NCBI GenBank assembly: GCA_015057425.1
Contig: SVEL01000004.1
Span: 62,001 to 126,000, forward strand
Length of the DNA: 64,000 bases
Direction: 5' to 3'
DNA from: Lachnospiraceae bacterium
Lineage (GTDB): Bacteria; Bacillota; Clostridia; Lachnospirales; Lachnospiraceae
Shown here: positions 26,130 to 34,337 of the stretch, piece by piece
Layout of the letters: each line of letters opens with the position of its first letter
How positions within the stretch are numbered: position 1 is the first letter of the stretch
Notes under the pieces: model-generated
The model's database searches: none
What the model was told of the DNA's origin: nothing
The model's input: only the letters and a program-made list of their open reading frames with translations
Made by a program: the position numbers and the translations under genes

Positions 26130-27557
26130 ATGAGTAAAAGATTAAATTATTTACTTGCAAACGTGAAATTGCCGGGCGTATTAAAATGTGTAACAGCTAT
26201 GGCAATTGCACTTATTTTACTTTGTTGTGCAGATGTAGCACATGCAGAAGAGAACTATTGCGAAGTTTTTAACTCTGCAGATATCTCAAACTTTCATCAG
26301 TATCATACTTGGGGCAATTATTATCCTGACGGATTTACGACAGATGTTATTGTATTTTATACATACAAAAAACACTTCGACAATGACAAATACCTTTCTG
26401 ACCCTGATATGATGGAATTTAAGATTTCTGCCGCAGAGTTTGAAAAAACCGCAAAAACGCACTTTACTTTTAAAAGCATACAGGACTCTGAATATTATGA
26501 TGCCGCTTCTGATTCCTACATAATATTAGGTTTTGGCGGTGCAGGCGGTTCAGGAACATACAATTTAGTTGGTTATACATCTGACGGAAAAGACGAATAT
26601 ACTTTATATTTTAAGCATTGTATGCCAAACTGGAGTGATACAAGTAAAGAAGCTGTATCTATGTTCCGTGAGTGGACAGGCACAGAGTTGTCTGATAGCG
26701 AATTAAAAAAAGCCGTATATGAATTTACAAACGGTAAATATGCTGTATATATTGAAAACGAAAATTCACCGGACCTTAAGTTCCGCGTAAAGTATGACGG
26801 CAAAAATGTTATATTTTTAAGTTCTGAAAAAGCTGACTCCATACCTGATATAAAGAATCTGATAACATGGTCAACAAAGTTCGAAGAGCCTACAACTCCT
26901 GAACCGGAAACAACTACTAAGGAAGAAGTTACTACAGAACCTGAAACAACTACAGAAGTTCCTACTACTGAACCGGAAACAACCACTTCTGATGAAACCA
27001 CTACTTCTGATGAAACTACATCTCCAAAGGAAGATGCCACAGAAGAAGCTACAACTAATCTTGTTATATACGAAGTCGTGCAGGGTGTAAAAGTAGACGG
27101 TGGTTCTTCATTTGCAGAAAACACAGTAGTTAAAGTTGAACAGCCGACAGAAGGAAAACACTATGAGAAAGTTGAAAAAGCTCTTGCTGAAGTTGTTGAA
27201 GAAGACAAATTCGTAGTATTTGAAATTACTGCTACACTTGACAATGCACAGGTTCAGCCAAACGGCAAGGTTAAAATTGAGTTTGATATGCCAAAAACTC
27301 TTTCATCAAAGAATCTCAAGATGTTCTATATATCTGATGACGGAAAGAAAGAAGAAATTAAGATAGATGTAAATGGTGGTAAGATAACTGCTGAACTTAC
27401 ACACTTTAGTACATATGTGCTTTGTAATGTAAAACCTGAATCAAACAATTCTGCATTTATCATAATCGCAGTTCTTTTAGTTGCCATTGCAGCCGGTGCA
27501 GGTGTTACTGTATTTGTAATCAATAAGAAAAAAACTGCCGGTCAGACAGTTGCATAA
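26130..27557 (+). CDS. Cell-surface protein with Thr/Glu-rich stalk and C-terminal membrane anchor
   Basis: A 475-residue exported protein that I cannot place in a family. The signal peptide ends around AHAEE (about residue 40). A globular domain (about 45-265) is followed by a long low-complexity stalk made of TTEPETTT-type repeats (about 270-330), a beta-rich domain (about 335-440; VKIEFDMPKTLSSKNLKMF) and a membrane helix with a KKK stop-transfer. The stalk and anchor imply display beyond the wall. It diverges from the NERD operon. A GTG at 26088 is in frame, but GGAGGTG just before the ATG at 26130 decides the start. Confidence 0.8.
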   Translation: MSKRLNYLLANVKLPGVLKCVTAMAIALILLCCADVAHAEENYCEVFNSADISNFHQYHTWGNYYPDGFTTDVIVFYTYKKHFDNDKYLSDPDMMEFKISAAEFEKTAKTHFTFKSIQDSEYYDAASDSYIILGFGGAGGSGTYNLVGYTSDGKDEYTLYFKHCMPNWSDTSKEAVSMFREWTGTELSDSELKKAVYEFTNGKYAVYIENENSPDLKFRVKYDGKNVIFLSSEKADSIPDIKNLITWSTKFEEPTTPEPETTTKEEVTTEPETTTEVPTTEPETTTSDETTTSDETTSPKEDATEEATTNLVIYEVVQGVKVDGGSSFAENTVVKVEQPTEGKHYEKVEKALAEVVEEDKFVVFEITATLDNAQVQPNGKVKIEFDMPKTLSSKNLKMFYISDDGKKEEIKIDVNGGKITAELTHFSTYVLCNVKPESNNSAFIIIAVLLVAIAAGAGVTVFVINKKKTAGQTVA

Positions 27558-27589
27558 CATAATATAGCGGTATTGCGCAGCAATAAAAT

Positions 27590-27655
27590 AACTCTCGGAT
27601 TTCATGTTCTTATTGAGATTATCTCAATAAGTTAACGTGAAACCCGAGAGTTTTT
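27590..27655. terminator. Long bidirectional terminator hairpin
   Basis: The arms from 27590 and to about 27652 pair over roughly 28 positions with a few mismatches (AACTCTCGG with CCGAGAGTT at the base), followed by TTTTT on the plus strand and a T-rich stretch on the minus strand. It separates two converging genes. Confidence 0.85.
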
Positions 27656-27668
27656 ACTTATAAACTTA

Positions 27669-28802
27669 TTAAACAGCCAAATCTACATGCTGTATAGTTG
27701 AAACTCCGCCTGATTCTTTAAGATATACACCTGTCTGACGTATAATACCATTGGTTGAATTGGTTTCTGCATTTTTAAGCGAATATTCCGTAGATGCATT
27801 GCCAAGATAAATTGCCCCTACATCTGCATCCTTTAAAGTCATCAATATGTCTGTACCATCTGATGCCTTTGCCCATACCTTTAAGTTATCAAATACTTTA
27901 TCGTTTTCATCTATCCAGCCGTTACTGTCTTCATCATAAGACGACAAATCTTTAAATCCATCACCTGACTGTGTTCCAAAAAGTTCAGAACCGTCATTAA
28001 TAATTCCATCACCATTTTTATCTATGGCAAGGAATCCGCTACCTTCGCCTGTAAAGGATATCTGTTCCGTTTCACCATCTGAATCTAAGTCAAATAAAAA
28101 CTTTTGATCTGTCACAGAGGCTACATTGGTATCAAGATTAATAACCAATGGGTCTGTTACGATGTAACTTTCCTGCACAAGACTTTCATACTGAGCGCAA
28201 AATGCCCTGGACATTTCAAGGGTCACTCCGAACTCAATCTCACGTCCGTCAGCTGTCCGTGCATATCCTACGGCTTCAAATGCCGTCATTTCACGTTCCG
28301 TGATAAATGCACTTTCCACGGTTGTCTTTGTCCATCTTGTAGGCGATGCGGCACCACCTGTGCTTACAGGTTCACTTCCGGTATTAATTCTAAATGCTCC
28401 TTTTCCCTTATACTCATTCCTTAATTTCTTAAGTTCTGCAGAGTATTCCTCAGAGTCACCTTTTCCGTTTAAGATATCAAGGATTTTTCTCATCAGCTTA
28501 ATCTTCCAATTAAGTTCATCCTCGATAGGTTCAGCCACTTTCTCCTGTTCCCTCATCCGTTTCATATGCTCAACAAAACTGTTTAGCATATTTTGTTCCT
28601 GCTGTCTGTCTCTTTCTTTTTCGTCTGCCTCTATCTGCAGTTGTTTCTCCTGCATCTGCTCCATAAGGCTGACACCTTCCTTAGAAAAATCCAGTAGCGC
28701 TGCTTCGTCGGCAGTCGTAATAAGTGACGCCGATGTTTTCTGCTCATAATAGTTGTATTCACGTTGTGAAGACATACTTATGGCACTGCTTTGAATTTTC
28801 AT
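27669..28802 (-). CDS. EF-hand-like calcium-binding protein with sigma-28-type promoter
   Basis: A 377-residue protein without signal peptide. The N-terminal 110 residues are Glu/Gln-rich and probably coiled coil (EKQLQIEADEKERDRQQEQ). The C-terminal third carries calcium-loop motifs DLDSDGETEQISF, DKNGDGIINDGSELFG and DEDSNGWIDENDKVF. Similar proteins are widespread and uncharacterised in motile Lachnospiraceae. A sigma-28-type promoter upstream ties it to the motility regulon, though no flagellar gene is in view. A degenerate second copy lies 800 bases upstream. GGAGG precedes the ATG at 28802; an in-frame GTG at 28811 overlaps that ribosome site. Confidence 0.75.
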   Translation of the reverse strand: MKIQSSAISMSSQREYNYYEQKTSASLITTADEAALLDFSKEGVSLMEQMQEKQLQIEADEKERDRQQEQNMLNSFVEHMKRMREQEKVAEPIEDELNWKIKLMRKILDILNGKGDSEEYSAELKKLRNEYKGKGAFRINTGSEPVSTGGAASPTRWTKTTVESAFITEREMTAFEAVGYARTADGREIEFGVTLEMSRAFCAQYESLVQESYIVTDPLVINLDTNVASVTDQKFLFDLDSDGETEQISFTGEGSGFLAIDKNGDGIINDGSELFGTQSGDGFKDLSSYDEDSNGWIDENDKVFDNLKVWAKASDGTDILMTLKDADVGAIYLGNASTEYSLKNAETNSTNGIIRQTGVYLKESGGVSTIQHVDLAV

Positions 28803-28881
28803 ATATAGCACCTCCTTGCGTTTTTAACCCAAACTCCTTTTTGGGTACACGAAATAAGCAGATATCTGCTTTTCACTATAT

Positions 28882-28909
28882 ATATCGGCAGAAACAGTAT
28901 TTTCTGTTA
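28882..28909 (-). promoter_or_regulatory. Sigma-28 (SigD/FliA)-type promoter of the EF-hand gene
   Basis: On the minus strand GCCGATAT (28882-28889) matches the SigD -10 consensus exactly; 16 bases upstream is TAAC (consensus TAAA). The start codon lies about 80 bases downstream. Confidence 0.65.
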
Positions 28910-28922
28910 TGATTAGATTTAC

Positions 28923-29603
28923 TTATAATAAAACTTCTTTATTTGTTCCGTAGAAAATATCATTTCTATTGCTTATCATTTTACAAAACTTTTCAAATCT
29001 TTCCCAATTGTGATTACCTTCAAACTCATATGCATGTCCCCATACATAGAAAATCTCCGGTGTCTCCGATTCTGTATTTAAAAATCTGTCTGCAAGCTCA
29101 AACAACATTTCATCATCATGATGGCAAGTCGGCTTAAATCTCAGCAAATCTCTTTGTATTTCAAAAGAATGGTTAGATTCTACGGTTCTCGCATACCTGT
29201 AACCAAGCTCATCCAATCTCTTTATTATATTGTCGGAATATACCCCAAAAGGATATGCCATTCCAACCGGTTCTTCTCCAAAAAGCTTTGTAATATTTTC
29301 ATAATCCCTAATAAGTTCTATATCCAAGCTTTTTTCATCCAATTGTGACATATTTTGATGTGTTAATGTATGAACAGCGATTTCATGACCATCATATGCA
29401 TTTACATACTTTTCAAGATCAAGTCTGAACACTTCCAACTCCTTGTATTTCCAACTGTAACTCTGCCTGCCAAGTCCTGTATTTAAGTTAAAAGTTGCCT
29501 TCAAACCATACCTGTTTAATATTTCAAGAAGTCGCAAATCCTGTTCAACTCCGTCGTCATAACTAAATGTAATTGCTTTTTTATACTTCTTAGTCCATTC
29601 CAT
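28923..29603 (-). CDS. Polysaccharide deacetylase (NodB-homology, CE4-type)
   Basis: A 226-residue enzyme with the NodB motifs TFSYDDG (metal and base), HTLTH (metal-binding histidines) and AYPFG. It would remove N- or O-acetyl groups from a polysaccharide such as peptidoglycan or a surface glycan. No signal peptide is visible, so an intracellular or unconventionally exported role must be left open. The ATG at 29603 has GGAG six bases upstream; the GTG at 29615 overlaps that site. The gene lies directly downstream of the relic of the EF-hand gene and probably uses that relic's sigma-28-type promoter. Confidence 0.85.
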   Translation of the reverse strand: MEWTKKYKKAITFSYDDGVEQDLRLLEILNRYGLKATFNLNTGLGRQSYSWKYKELEVFRLDLEKYVNAYDGHEIAVHTLTHQNMSQLDEKSLDIELIRDYENITKLFGEEPVGMAYPFGVYSDNIIKRLDELGYRYARTVESNHSFEIQRDLLRFKPTCHHDDEMLFELADRFLNTESETPEIFYVWGHAYEFEGNHNWERFEKFCKMISNRNDIFYGTNKEVLL

Positions 29604-29615
29604 AACATTCTCCAC

Positions 29616-29736
29616 TTTACTTATAAGCTTATTAAACAGCCAAATCTACATGCTGTATAGTCTTAATCTTCCAATTAAGTTCAGCCTCGATAGGTTCAGC
29701 CACTGTCTTTCACAATATATATCGTCAGAAACAGTA
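29616..29736 (-). pseudogene. Internally deleted relic of the EF-hand gene
   Basis: Three collinear pieces of the intact gene at 27653-28899 survive here. 29616-29661 matches 27653-27698 (45 of 46), 29662-29704 matches 28497-28539 (42 of 43) and 29708-29736 matches 28871-28899 (27 of 29). About 800 and 330 bases have been lost between them. The first two pieces are joined in frame and could still encode the 23-residue remnant VAEPIEAELNWKIK-TIQHVDLAV from a GTG, though no ribosome site is seen. The surviving promoter faces the deacetylase gene. Confidence 0.88.
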
Positions 29737-29745
29737 AATTGTTTA
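29719..29745 (-). promoter_or_regulatory. Sigma-28-type promoter kept in the relic
   Basis: TAAA (29742-29745), 15 bases, GACGATAT (29719-29726) on the minus strand fits the SigD consensus TAAA-N15-GCCGATAT with one mismatch. It is better spaced than the promoter of the intact gene and now reads into the polysaccharide deacetylase gene. Confidence 0.65.
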
Positions 29746-29768
29746 TAGTAAGCCCACCCGAAAGCCTA

Positions 29769-32240
29769 TTAATATATATCTCCCTCCGTAATCTTTACAA
29801 GTTCTTCATCAGATATCAACTCAGGATTTGTCCTTAACACACCTGCAATTCTTATGTTTTGGTTACGAATTATTTCATCAACTATATTTCTTGCACCTCT
29901 TGCATTACCAAAATCCTCTGTTTTCATTCTTTCTGCAAGCAGCGCTCTTAACGGTTCCACAGCATTTTCATCAAGGTTCATCTTCTTTGTGGTAAGCATC
30001 TTTATGGCAATTTCAAGTAAATCTTCCCCATCGTAATCTTCAAATACGATTTCATTTGGTATACGACTCTTCAATCCCTGGTTTCGTTCCATAAATCTAT
30101 CCATTTCATCACTGTATCCCGCAAGTATTACCATAAGTCTGTTACGATTATTTTCCATTTCCGACACAAGGGTATCTATTGCCTCCTGGCCAAACGAATC
30201 GTTTTCACCTTGTGAAAGAGCATACGCCTCATCTATAAATAATATTCCGCCCATTGCACTTTTTACCACATTATTTACATTGTCTGCGGTATGCCCCTGA
30301 TACTTTCCTACAAGCTTTCCTCTGTTGCATTCCACAAAAACATCACCTCGTTTCAGTACGCCAAGTGCACTATATATCTTGCCGAGTAATCTTGCAACGG
30401 TTGTTTTTCCTGTTCCCGGATTGCCTTTAAACACCATATGAAGCGTACCATAATCATCTGATACATCAAGTCCTCTCTTCTCCATCTCCGCCATAACGGT
30501 AATCCTGTTGACCAATGCCTTTACTTCTTCCTTCACACCGTCAAGACCGGTCATAGAATCAAGTTCTTCAAGATATTGTTCCACTGTCTTTTCTTCCGAA
30601 TTATCCTGCCAAAAATCTTCTGCCTTTAATGTAAATATATCCTGCTCCGACATTTCACCCTGCTTGTTCAAACGCTCAGCCTGATTTTCCACCGCCCTGT
30701 TTACAAGTTCTCTTATATATCTTGCATTTCCAAATGTTTCATCGATTCTATCATGTAAAATATTTTTTTTGATAGCATCGTCCACACCATCTTCCAACTG
30801 ATATTTCATCCTCTCAATATGCATATGAGCCATTTTAATAAGTTCTTCATCAGTATAGTCCGGTATTTCTATCAGATATGTAAATCTGGACCTGAATCCG
30901 CTGTTTGATTTCCTTATCATATTGAGCATTGGCTCGCGATAACCTGCAATAATTACAGAATATGAATCTCTGTTGTCTTCCATATCCTTCATCAACGTAT
31001 CAATAGCTTCCTGACCGAAATCTGACTCTGAATCTTCTTTATATAGAGTATAAGCTTCATCTATAAATAATGTTCCCCCTGCAACCTCATCAAGAATATT
31101 TCTCATCTGTTTTCCTGTTTCACCTATATGGTTACTTACTATTCTTGAACGTTCCACTTCTATAAGAGTTTCTCTTTCACGGACTTCAATATCATACAAA
31201 ATCTTGGCAATTATTCTTGCCACTGTCGTCTTTCCTGTTCCCGGATTACCTAAAAGGACAAAATTATATCCTTTTTCGTTTTGAGCAGGTTCTTCACCTC
31301 TTTCTCTAAGAATTGCATCCCTTCTTGCCTGAAGCTTGACGGTATTATATATCTTTTCAATCTGTGCCTTAACCTTTTCCATCCCTACGAAACCTTCAAA
31401 ATAAGATGCAATATCATCTATTTCTTCCTGTGATGATATAGATTTTGTAACCTGTTTTTTTCCAATTATTCCGTCAAAATAACCTTCCGGTATACTTATC
31501 ACACTAATCGGCTCGTTGCTGTTCCACACGCTACATCTTTCATAATTTTCCTTTAACCATTCCCATGTCTCTACACTTTCTTCAGCCCCTAATTCTAAGG
31601 CCTTTTCTGCCCACCTTCTTGCCTGCGGAATATTGTCTTCTTCTTCATAAGAAGATATTATATAAATTAAATGTACATTATTACCAAGCTCCATATCATT
31701 TAACAGTTCACCCGCTTTTGCGTAGCATATACGTGCAGCATTATAATCTTTTCCGAAATACCCCTGTTCACCAAGCAAATCCCCATATAAAATGTAACCC
31801 AAAGGATGGTTTCTTTTGATTAACTGTTTTGCATATACCACAACCTTATACAGTTCACCGCTTTCACTTTCTTCTGCTGCAAGTTCAGCAAGTTCTTCAT
31901 CATTCATACCGATAAAGCTCCCAGGATTATTTTCCATGTTATGAATTTTTTCTATACTTTCAACTATGTCGTCAATATCTGTTACACACATCCCGTAAAG
32001 TCTGTTGGTACATTCAATTGCTTTATCATAGCTAAGCTCGCTTCCCACACCTAATACATAACCTCTAAGATAGCGACATTCCCTATCTATATCATCACTG
32101 TAATCAATAATCTTTATGTCCTCGGTTACGGGTATCACCTCACATATCCCTGTTTTCGTATTAATTACCTGCTTTTCATTCATATTGTATTTGTCATCTT
32201 TAAATAATTCATCGATGGCTTCATAAATCATCTGTTCCAT
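29769..32240 (-). CDS. Tandem AAA+ ATPase of the CbbX/SpoVK/EccA type with N-terminal repeat domain
   Basis: An 823-residue cytoplasmic protein. Residues about 1-230 are helical, TPR/Sel1-like (LGYILYGDLLGEQGYF, EDNIPQARRWAEKALELG). Two CbbX-type AAA+ modules follow: the first with GNPGTGKTTVARI and LFIDEAYTLY (about 330-560), the second with GNPGTGKTTVARLL and LFIDEAYALS (about 575-823). Proteins of this build form hexameric remodelling rings, for example SpoVK and the EccA ATPase of type VII secretion. No secretion genes are present. Its promoter block matches that of the NERD-LRR-sigma operon. GGAGG lies eight bases before the ATG. Confidence 0.88.
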   Translation of the reverse strand: MEQMIYEAIDELFKDDKYNMNEKQVINTKTGICEVIPVTEDIKIIDYSDDIDRECRYLRGYVLGVGSELSYDKAIECTNRLYGMCVTDIDDIVESIEKIHNMENNPGSFIGMNDEELAELAAEESESGELYKVVVYAKQLIKRNHPLGYILYGDLLGEQGYFGKDYNAARICYAKAGELLNDMELGNNVHLIYIISSYEEEDNIPQARRWAEKALELGAEESVETWEWLKENYERCSVWNSNEPISVISIPEGYFDGIIGKKQVTKSISSQEEIDDIASYFEGFVGMEKVKAQIEKIYNTVKLQARRDAILRERGEEPAQNEKGYNFVLLGNPGTGKTTVARIIAKILYDIEVRERETLIEVERSRIVSNHIGETGKQMRNILDEVAGGTLFIDEAYTLYKEDSESDFGQEAIDTLMKDMEDNRDSYSVIIAGYREPMLNMIRKSNSGFRSRFTYLIEIPDYTDEELIKMAHMHIERMKYQLEDGVDDAIKKNILHDRIDETFGNARYIRELVNRAVENQAERLNKQGEMSEQDIFTLKAEDFWQDNSEEKTVEQYLEELDSMTGLDGVKEEVKALVNRITVMAEMEKRGLDVSDDYGTLHMVFKGNPGTGKTTVARLLGKIYSALGVLKRGDVFVECNRGKLVGKYQGHTADNVNNVVKSAMGGILFIDEAYALSQGENDSFGQEAIDTLVSEMENNRNRLMVILAGYSDEMDRFMERNQGLKSRIPNEIVFEDYDGEDLLEIAIKMLTTKKMNLDENAVEPLRALLAERMKTEDFGNARGARNIVDEIIRNQNIRIAGVLRTNPELISDEELVKITEGDIY

Positions 32241-32286
32241 AGCCAGTGCCTCCTTTTTTTGATTTTAGAGGTCTTATCCACCTCTT

Positions 32287-32323
32287 TGTATATAAGTTCC
32301 AAATAAATCAAAAAAAGTTTTAT
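32287..32323 (-). promoter_or_regulatory. Shared promoter block, copy in front of the AAA+ gene
   Basis: On the minus strand: ATAAAACTTTTTTT (32310-32323), eight bases, TGGAACT (32295-32301), two bases, TATACA (32287-32292). All three elements and both spacings match the copy at 25883-25919, while the intervening bases differ. Confidence 0.6.
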
Positions 32324-32385
32324 GGATTTTTAATTAGACGAATATAGTTTACAATTTTTATTTTCAATGCATCTTATTATATATG

Positions 32386-32487
32386 TAGATGAGGAGTAAA
32401 CGGTAACAAGCCTAATGGTTCGATCTTGCCATGAAAAATAAGTAGACAAGAAAACCCACGAGCTGCCACTCGTGGGTTTTCGTTTTT
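32386..32487 (+). ncRNA. Candidate small RNA with intrinsic terminator
   Basis: About 100 bases between divergent genes end in a perfect 12-bp hairpin (AAAACCCACGAG, 32451-32462, with CTCGTGGGTTTT, 32469-32480) followed by CGTTTTT. The upstream part can fold further: CAAG at 32407-32410 with CTTG at 32425-32428. No gene reads into this terminator, and no open reading frame is obvious. The promoter is weak (TTTACA at 32348, T/A-rich -10 near 32375). I cannot assign an RNA family. Confidence 0.55.
32451..32487 (+). terminator. Intrinsic terminator without an upstream gene
   Basis: Twelve perfect base pairs, six-base loop, then a T-run. It probably marks the 3' end of the small RNA. Confidence 0.85.
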
Positions 32488-32611
32488 GTGTCCGCATTGA
32501 ACTCTTATTTCCTTTTGCCTACTTGAAGGATAACATAGGTTATCTGAAAATTCAATCTCTATTTTTACTTACGTCATATCCATATATCGCACTGTGTATA
32601 TTTTGAGTTTC

Positions 32612-32640
32612 TTTACATTGATGTCGATTTATGATATAAT
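32612..32640 (+). promoter_or_regulatory. Promoter of the PASTA lipoprotein gene
   Basis: TTTACA (32612-32617), 17 bases, TATAAT (32635-32640). The ATG lies about 78 bases downstream after an AGGAGG ribosome site. The rest of the gap 32488-32718 shows nothing else. Confidence 0.75.
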
Positions 32641-32718
32641 TTATTCAAATTATTTTATATTTTTTATAAAGTGTGGCGTCGTGTTATACACACTTTTTTA
32701 ATGTGCAGGAGGTAAAAA

Positions 32719-33387
32719 ATGAAAAAATTAAGTTCTATTCTTTTAGTTTGTGTCTTGGTTCTATCTTTAACCGGCTGTAGCAAAATTCCTTTCCTTGATA
32801 ACAGGATTGCAATTCCGGATATTGTAGATACAGACGAAGCAACCGCAAAAAATATACTTTCTTCTAATGGATTAATTCCAAGTGTTAAATATGAAAATAA
32901 TGACAATGTCGAACAGGGAAATGTAATTAGAACCGAACCTGAAATCGGAACGAAAGTTGATAAAAACAGCAAAATTACTATTTATATTTCTGACGGCCCT
33001 TCTTACGTAGTTGCAAGTAATGCCAGCGCAGAATGGTATTGCTTATCTTCTGAAGATGATGTTTGGGAGTTTTACACTCCGTGCATCGAAAATGGCGTGC
33101 TGTATATCGAATGTTATAATGTAACCTTTGGTTGCGATATGGAATGGAATGATAGTTATAACTCCGGCGAGTTATTTGGTATTGCATCTATAAACGAATC
33201 TTTTGATAAAACCGTTCCTGTTGTTGCCATATATGAAAAGCAATCATGGAAAGCAAATGAAGCTCAAAGCTTTATCCTGGAAATTCCTTTGAAGGATTTG
33301 AACGTGTCCAGACCTACTAATATGTATCTTCGTTTATATACAAACAATGAAAGTGACGTATATATCAATTTCTACATTTCATGGTAG
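32719..33387 (+). CDS. PASTA-domain lipoprotein
   Basis: A 222-residue lipoprotein with lipobox LTGC near residue 20. Residues about 32-92 form one PASTA domain (IPDIVDTDEATAKNIL, GNVIRTEPEIGTKV, ITIYISDG), a module that binds uncrosslinked peptidoglycan or beta-lactams in PASTA kinases and penicillin-binding proteins. The C-terminal 120 residues are beta-rich and unrecognised. No kinase or transpeptidase domain is present, so it may be a cell-wall sensor or scaffold. It has its own promoter. The ATG follows AGGAGG by six bases. Confidence 0.85.
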   Translation: MKKLSSILLVCVLVLSLTGCSKIPFLDNRIAIPDIVDTDEATAKNILSSNGLIPSVKYENNDNVEQGNVIRTEPEIGTKVDKNSKITIYISDGPSYVVASNASAEWYCLSSEDDVWEFYTPCIENGVLYIECYNVTFGCDMEWNDSYNSGELFGIASINESFDKTVPVVAIYEKQSWKANEAQSFILEIPLKDLNVSRPTNMYLRLYTNNESDVYINFYISW

Positions 33388-33409
33388 TTGTTATATAGAT
33401 ATCGAGTTC

Positions 33410-33634
33410 GCCATGCCATTCGGATTTCGCTTTGCTTCATCCTCATGTCGGGCTGGCGCCCTATAAGTCTATATGTGCCATTGGCTTTTTGCGCCATGCC
33501 ATTCGGATTTCGCTTCGCTTCATCCTCATGTCGGGCTGGCGCCCTATAAGTCTATATGTGCCATTGGCTTTTTGCGCCATGCCATTCGGATTTCGCTTCG
33601 CTTCATCCTCATGTCGGGCTGGCGCCCTATAAAA
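33410..33634. repeat. 83-bp tandem repeat, 2.7 copies
   Basis: Units at 33410-33492, 33493-33575 and 33576-33634 (partial) are nearly identical; the only clear difference is one base in GCTTTGCTTC against GCTTCGCTTC. Each contains a GGGCTGGCGCCC inverted motif. The array sits between converging genes and fills most of the gap 33388-33704. It does not look coding, although it stays open in several frames because of the repetition. Confidence 0.92.
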
Positions 33635-33638
33635 TGCT

Positions 33639-33683
33639 AAAAATAAACGCCGGTGCAAGCAAGCTTGCCCGACGTTATTTTCA
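33639..33683 (-). terminator. Probable terminator of the rubrerythrin gene
   Basis: Imperfect arms, in order on the minus strand AAAATAACG...GGGCAAGC and GCTTGC...CGTTTATTTTT, form a long hairpin ending in a T-rich tail about 20 bases after the stop codon. Confidence 0.6.
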
Positions 33684-33704
33684 CCATTTTGCATGGCTTA
33701 TAGC

Positions 33705-34247
33705 TTACGCAAAGTATCTCTTCAAAAGTCCTTCGAATGCCTTTCCATGTCTAGCTTCGTCTCTTGCCATCTCATGAACTGTATCATGGATTGCATCAAG
33801 GCCTGCTTCTTTAGCACGTTTTGCAAGGTCAAATTTACCTGCTGTTGCGCCGTTTTCAGCATCTACTCTCATCTGAAGGTTCTTCTTTGTTGAGTCTGTT
33901 AATACTTCTCCCAATAATTCAGCAAATTTAGCTGCATGTTCTGCTTCTTCCCATGCTGCCTTTTCCCAGTATAATCCGATTTCAGGATATCCTTCTCTAT
34001 GAGCAACTCTTGCCATTGCAAGGTACATACCTACTTCTGAACATTCGCCTTCGAAGTTTGCTCTTAAATCTTTAATGATATCTTCGCTCACTCCCTTAGC
34101 AACACCAACTACATGTTCTGCAGCCCATACTTTTTCGCCTTCCATCTTCTCAAACTTGTCAGCGCCTACTTTACATACAGGACAGCTTTCAGGAGCTGAA
34201 TCTCCTTCGTGAACATAACCACATACTTTACATACATATTTTGCCAT
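33705..34247 (-). CDS. Reverse rubrerythrin
   Basis: A 180-residue non-haem iron protein. Unlike classical rubrerythrin, the rubredoxin domain is N-terminal ([11 protein letters not shown] and CPVCKVG, residues about 5-28) and the di-iron four-helix domain is C-terminal ([32 protein letters not shown]). Reverse rubrerythrins are NADH-dependent peroxide- and oxygen-scavenging enzymes of anaerobes. The gene is preceded by a promoter whose start region is covered by a 15-bp palindrome that also occurs before the neighbouring PerR-type gene, so peroxide-inducible expression is likely. Confidence 0.93.
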   Translation of the reverse strand: MAKYVCKVCGYVHEGDSAPESCPVCKVGADKFEKMEGEKVWAAEHVVGVAKGVSEDIIKDLRANFEGECSEVGMYLAMARVAHREGYPEIGLYWEKAAWEEAEHAAKFAELLGEVLTDSTKKNLQMRVDAENGATAGKFDLAKRAKEAGLDAIHDTVHEMARDEARHGKAFEGLLKRYFA

Positions 34248-34337
34248 AACATACCTCTTTCCGTGCCCTCTCGCACTAATTAATAATGAATATTTGTCTG
34301 CTTCTCTTTTATGCTTCTATGTTAATCATTTCTAAAT

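Noticed and set aside
33410-33634. Possible CRISPR array
   Set aside because: The 83-bp units are contiguous without unique spacers, and no cas genes are nearby.
33432-33777. Open frames across the 83-bp repeats on both strands
   Set aside because: They exist because a repeat whose length is not a multiple of three lacks stops in some frames. There is no ribosome site, signal or known domain.
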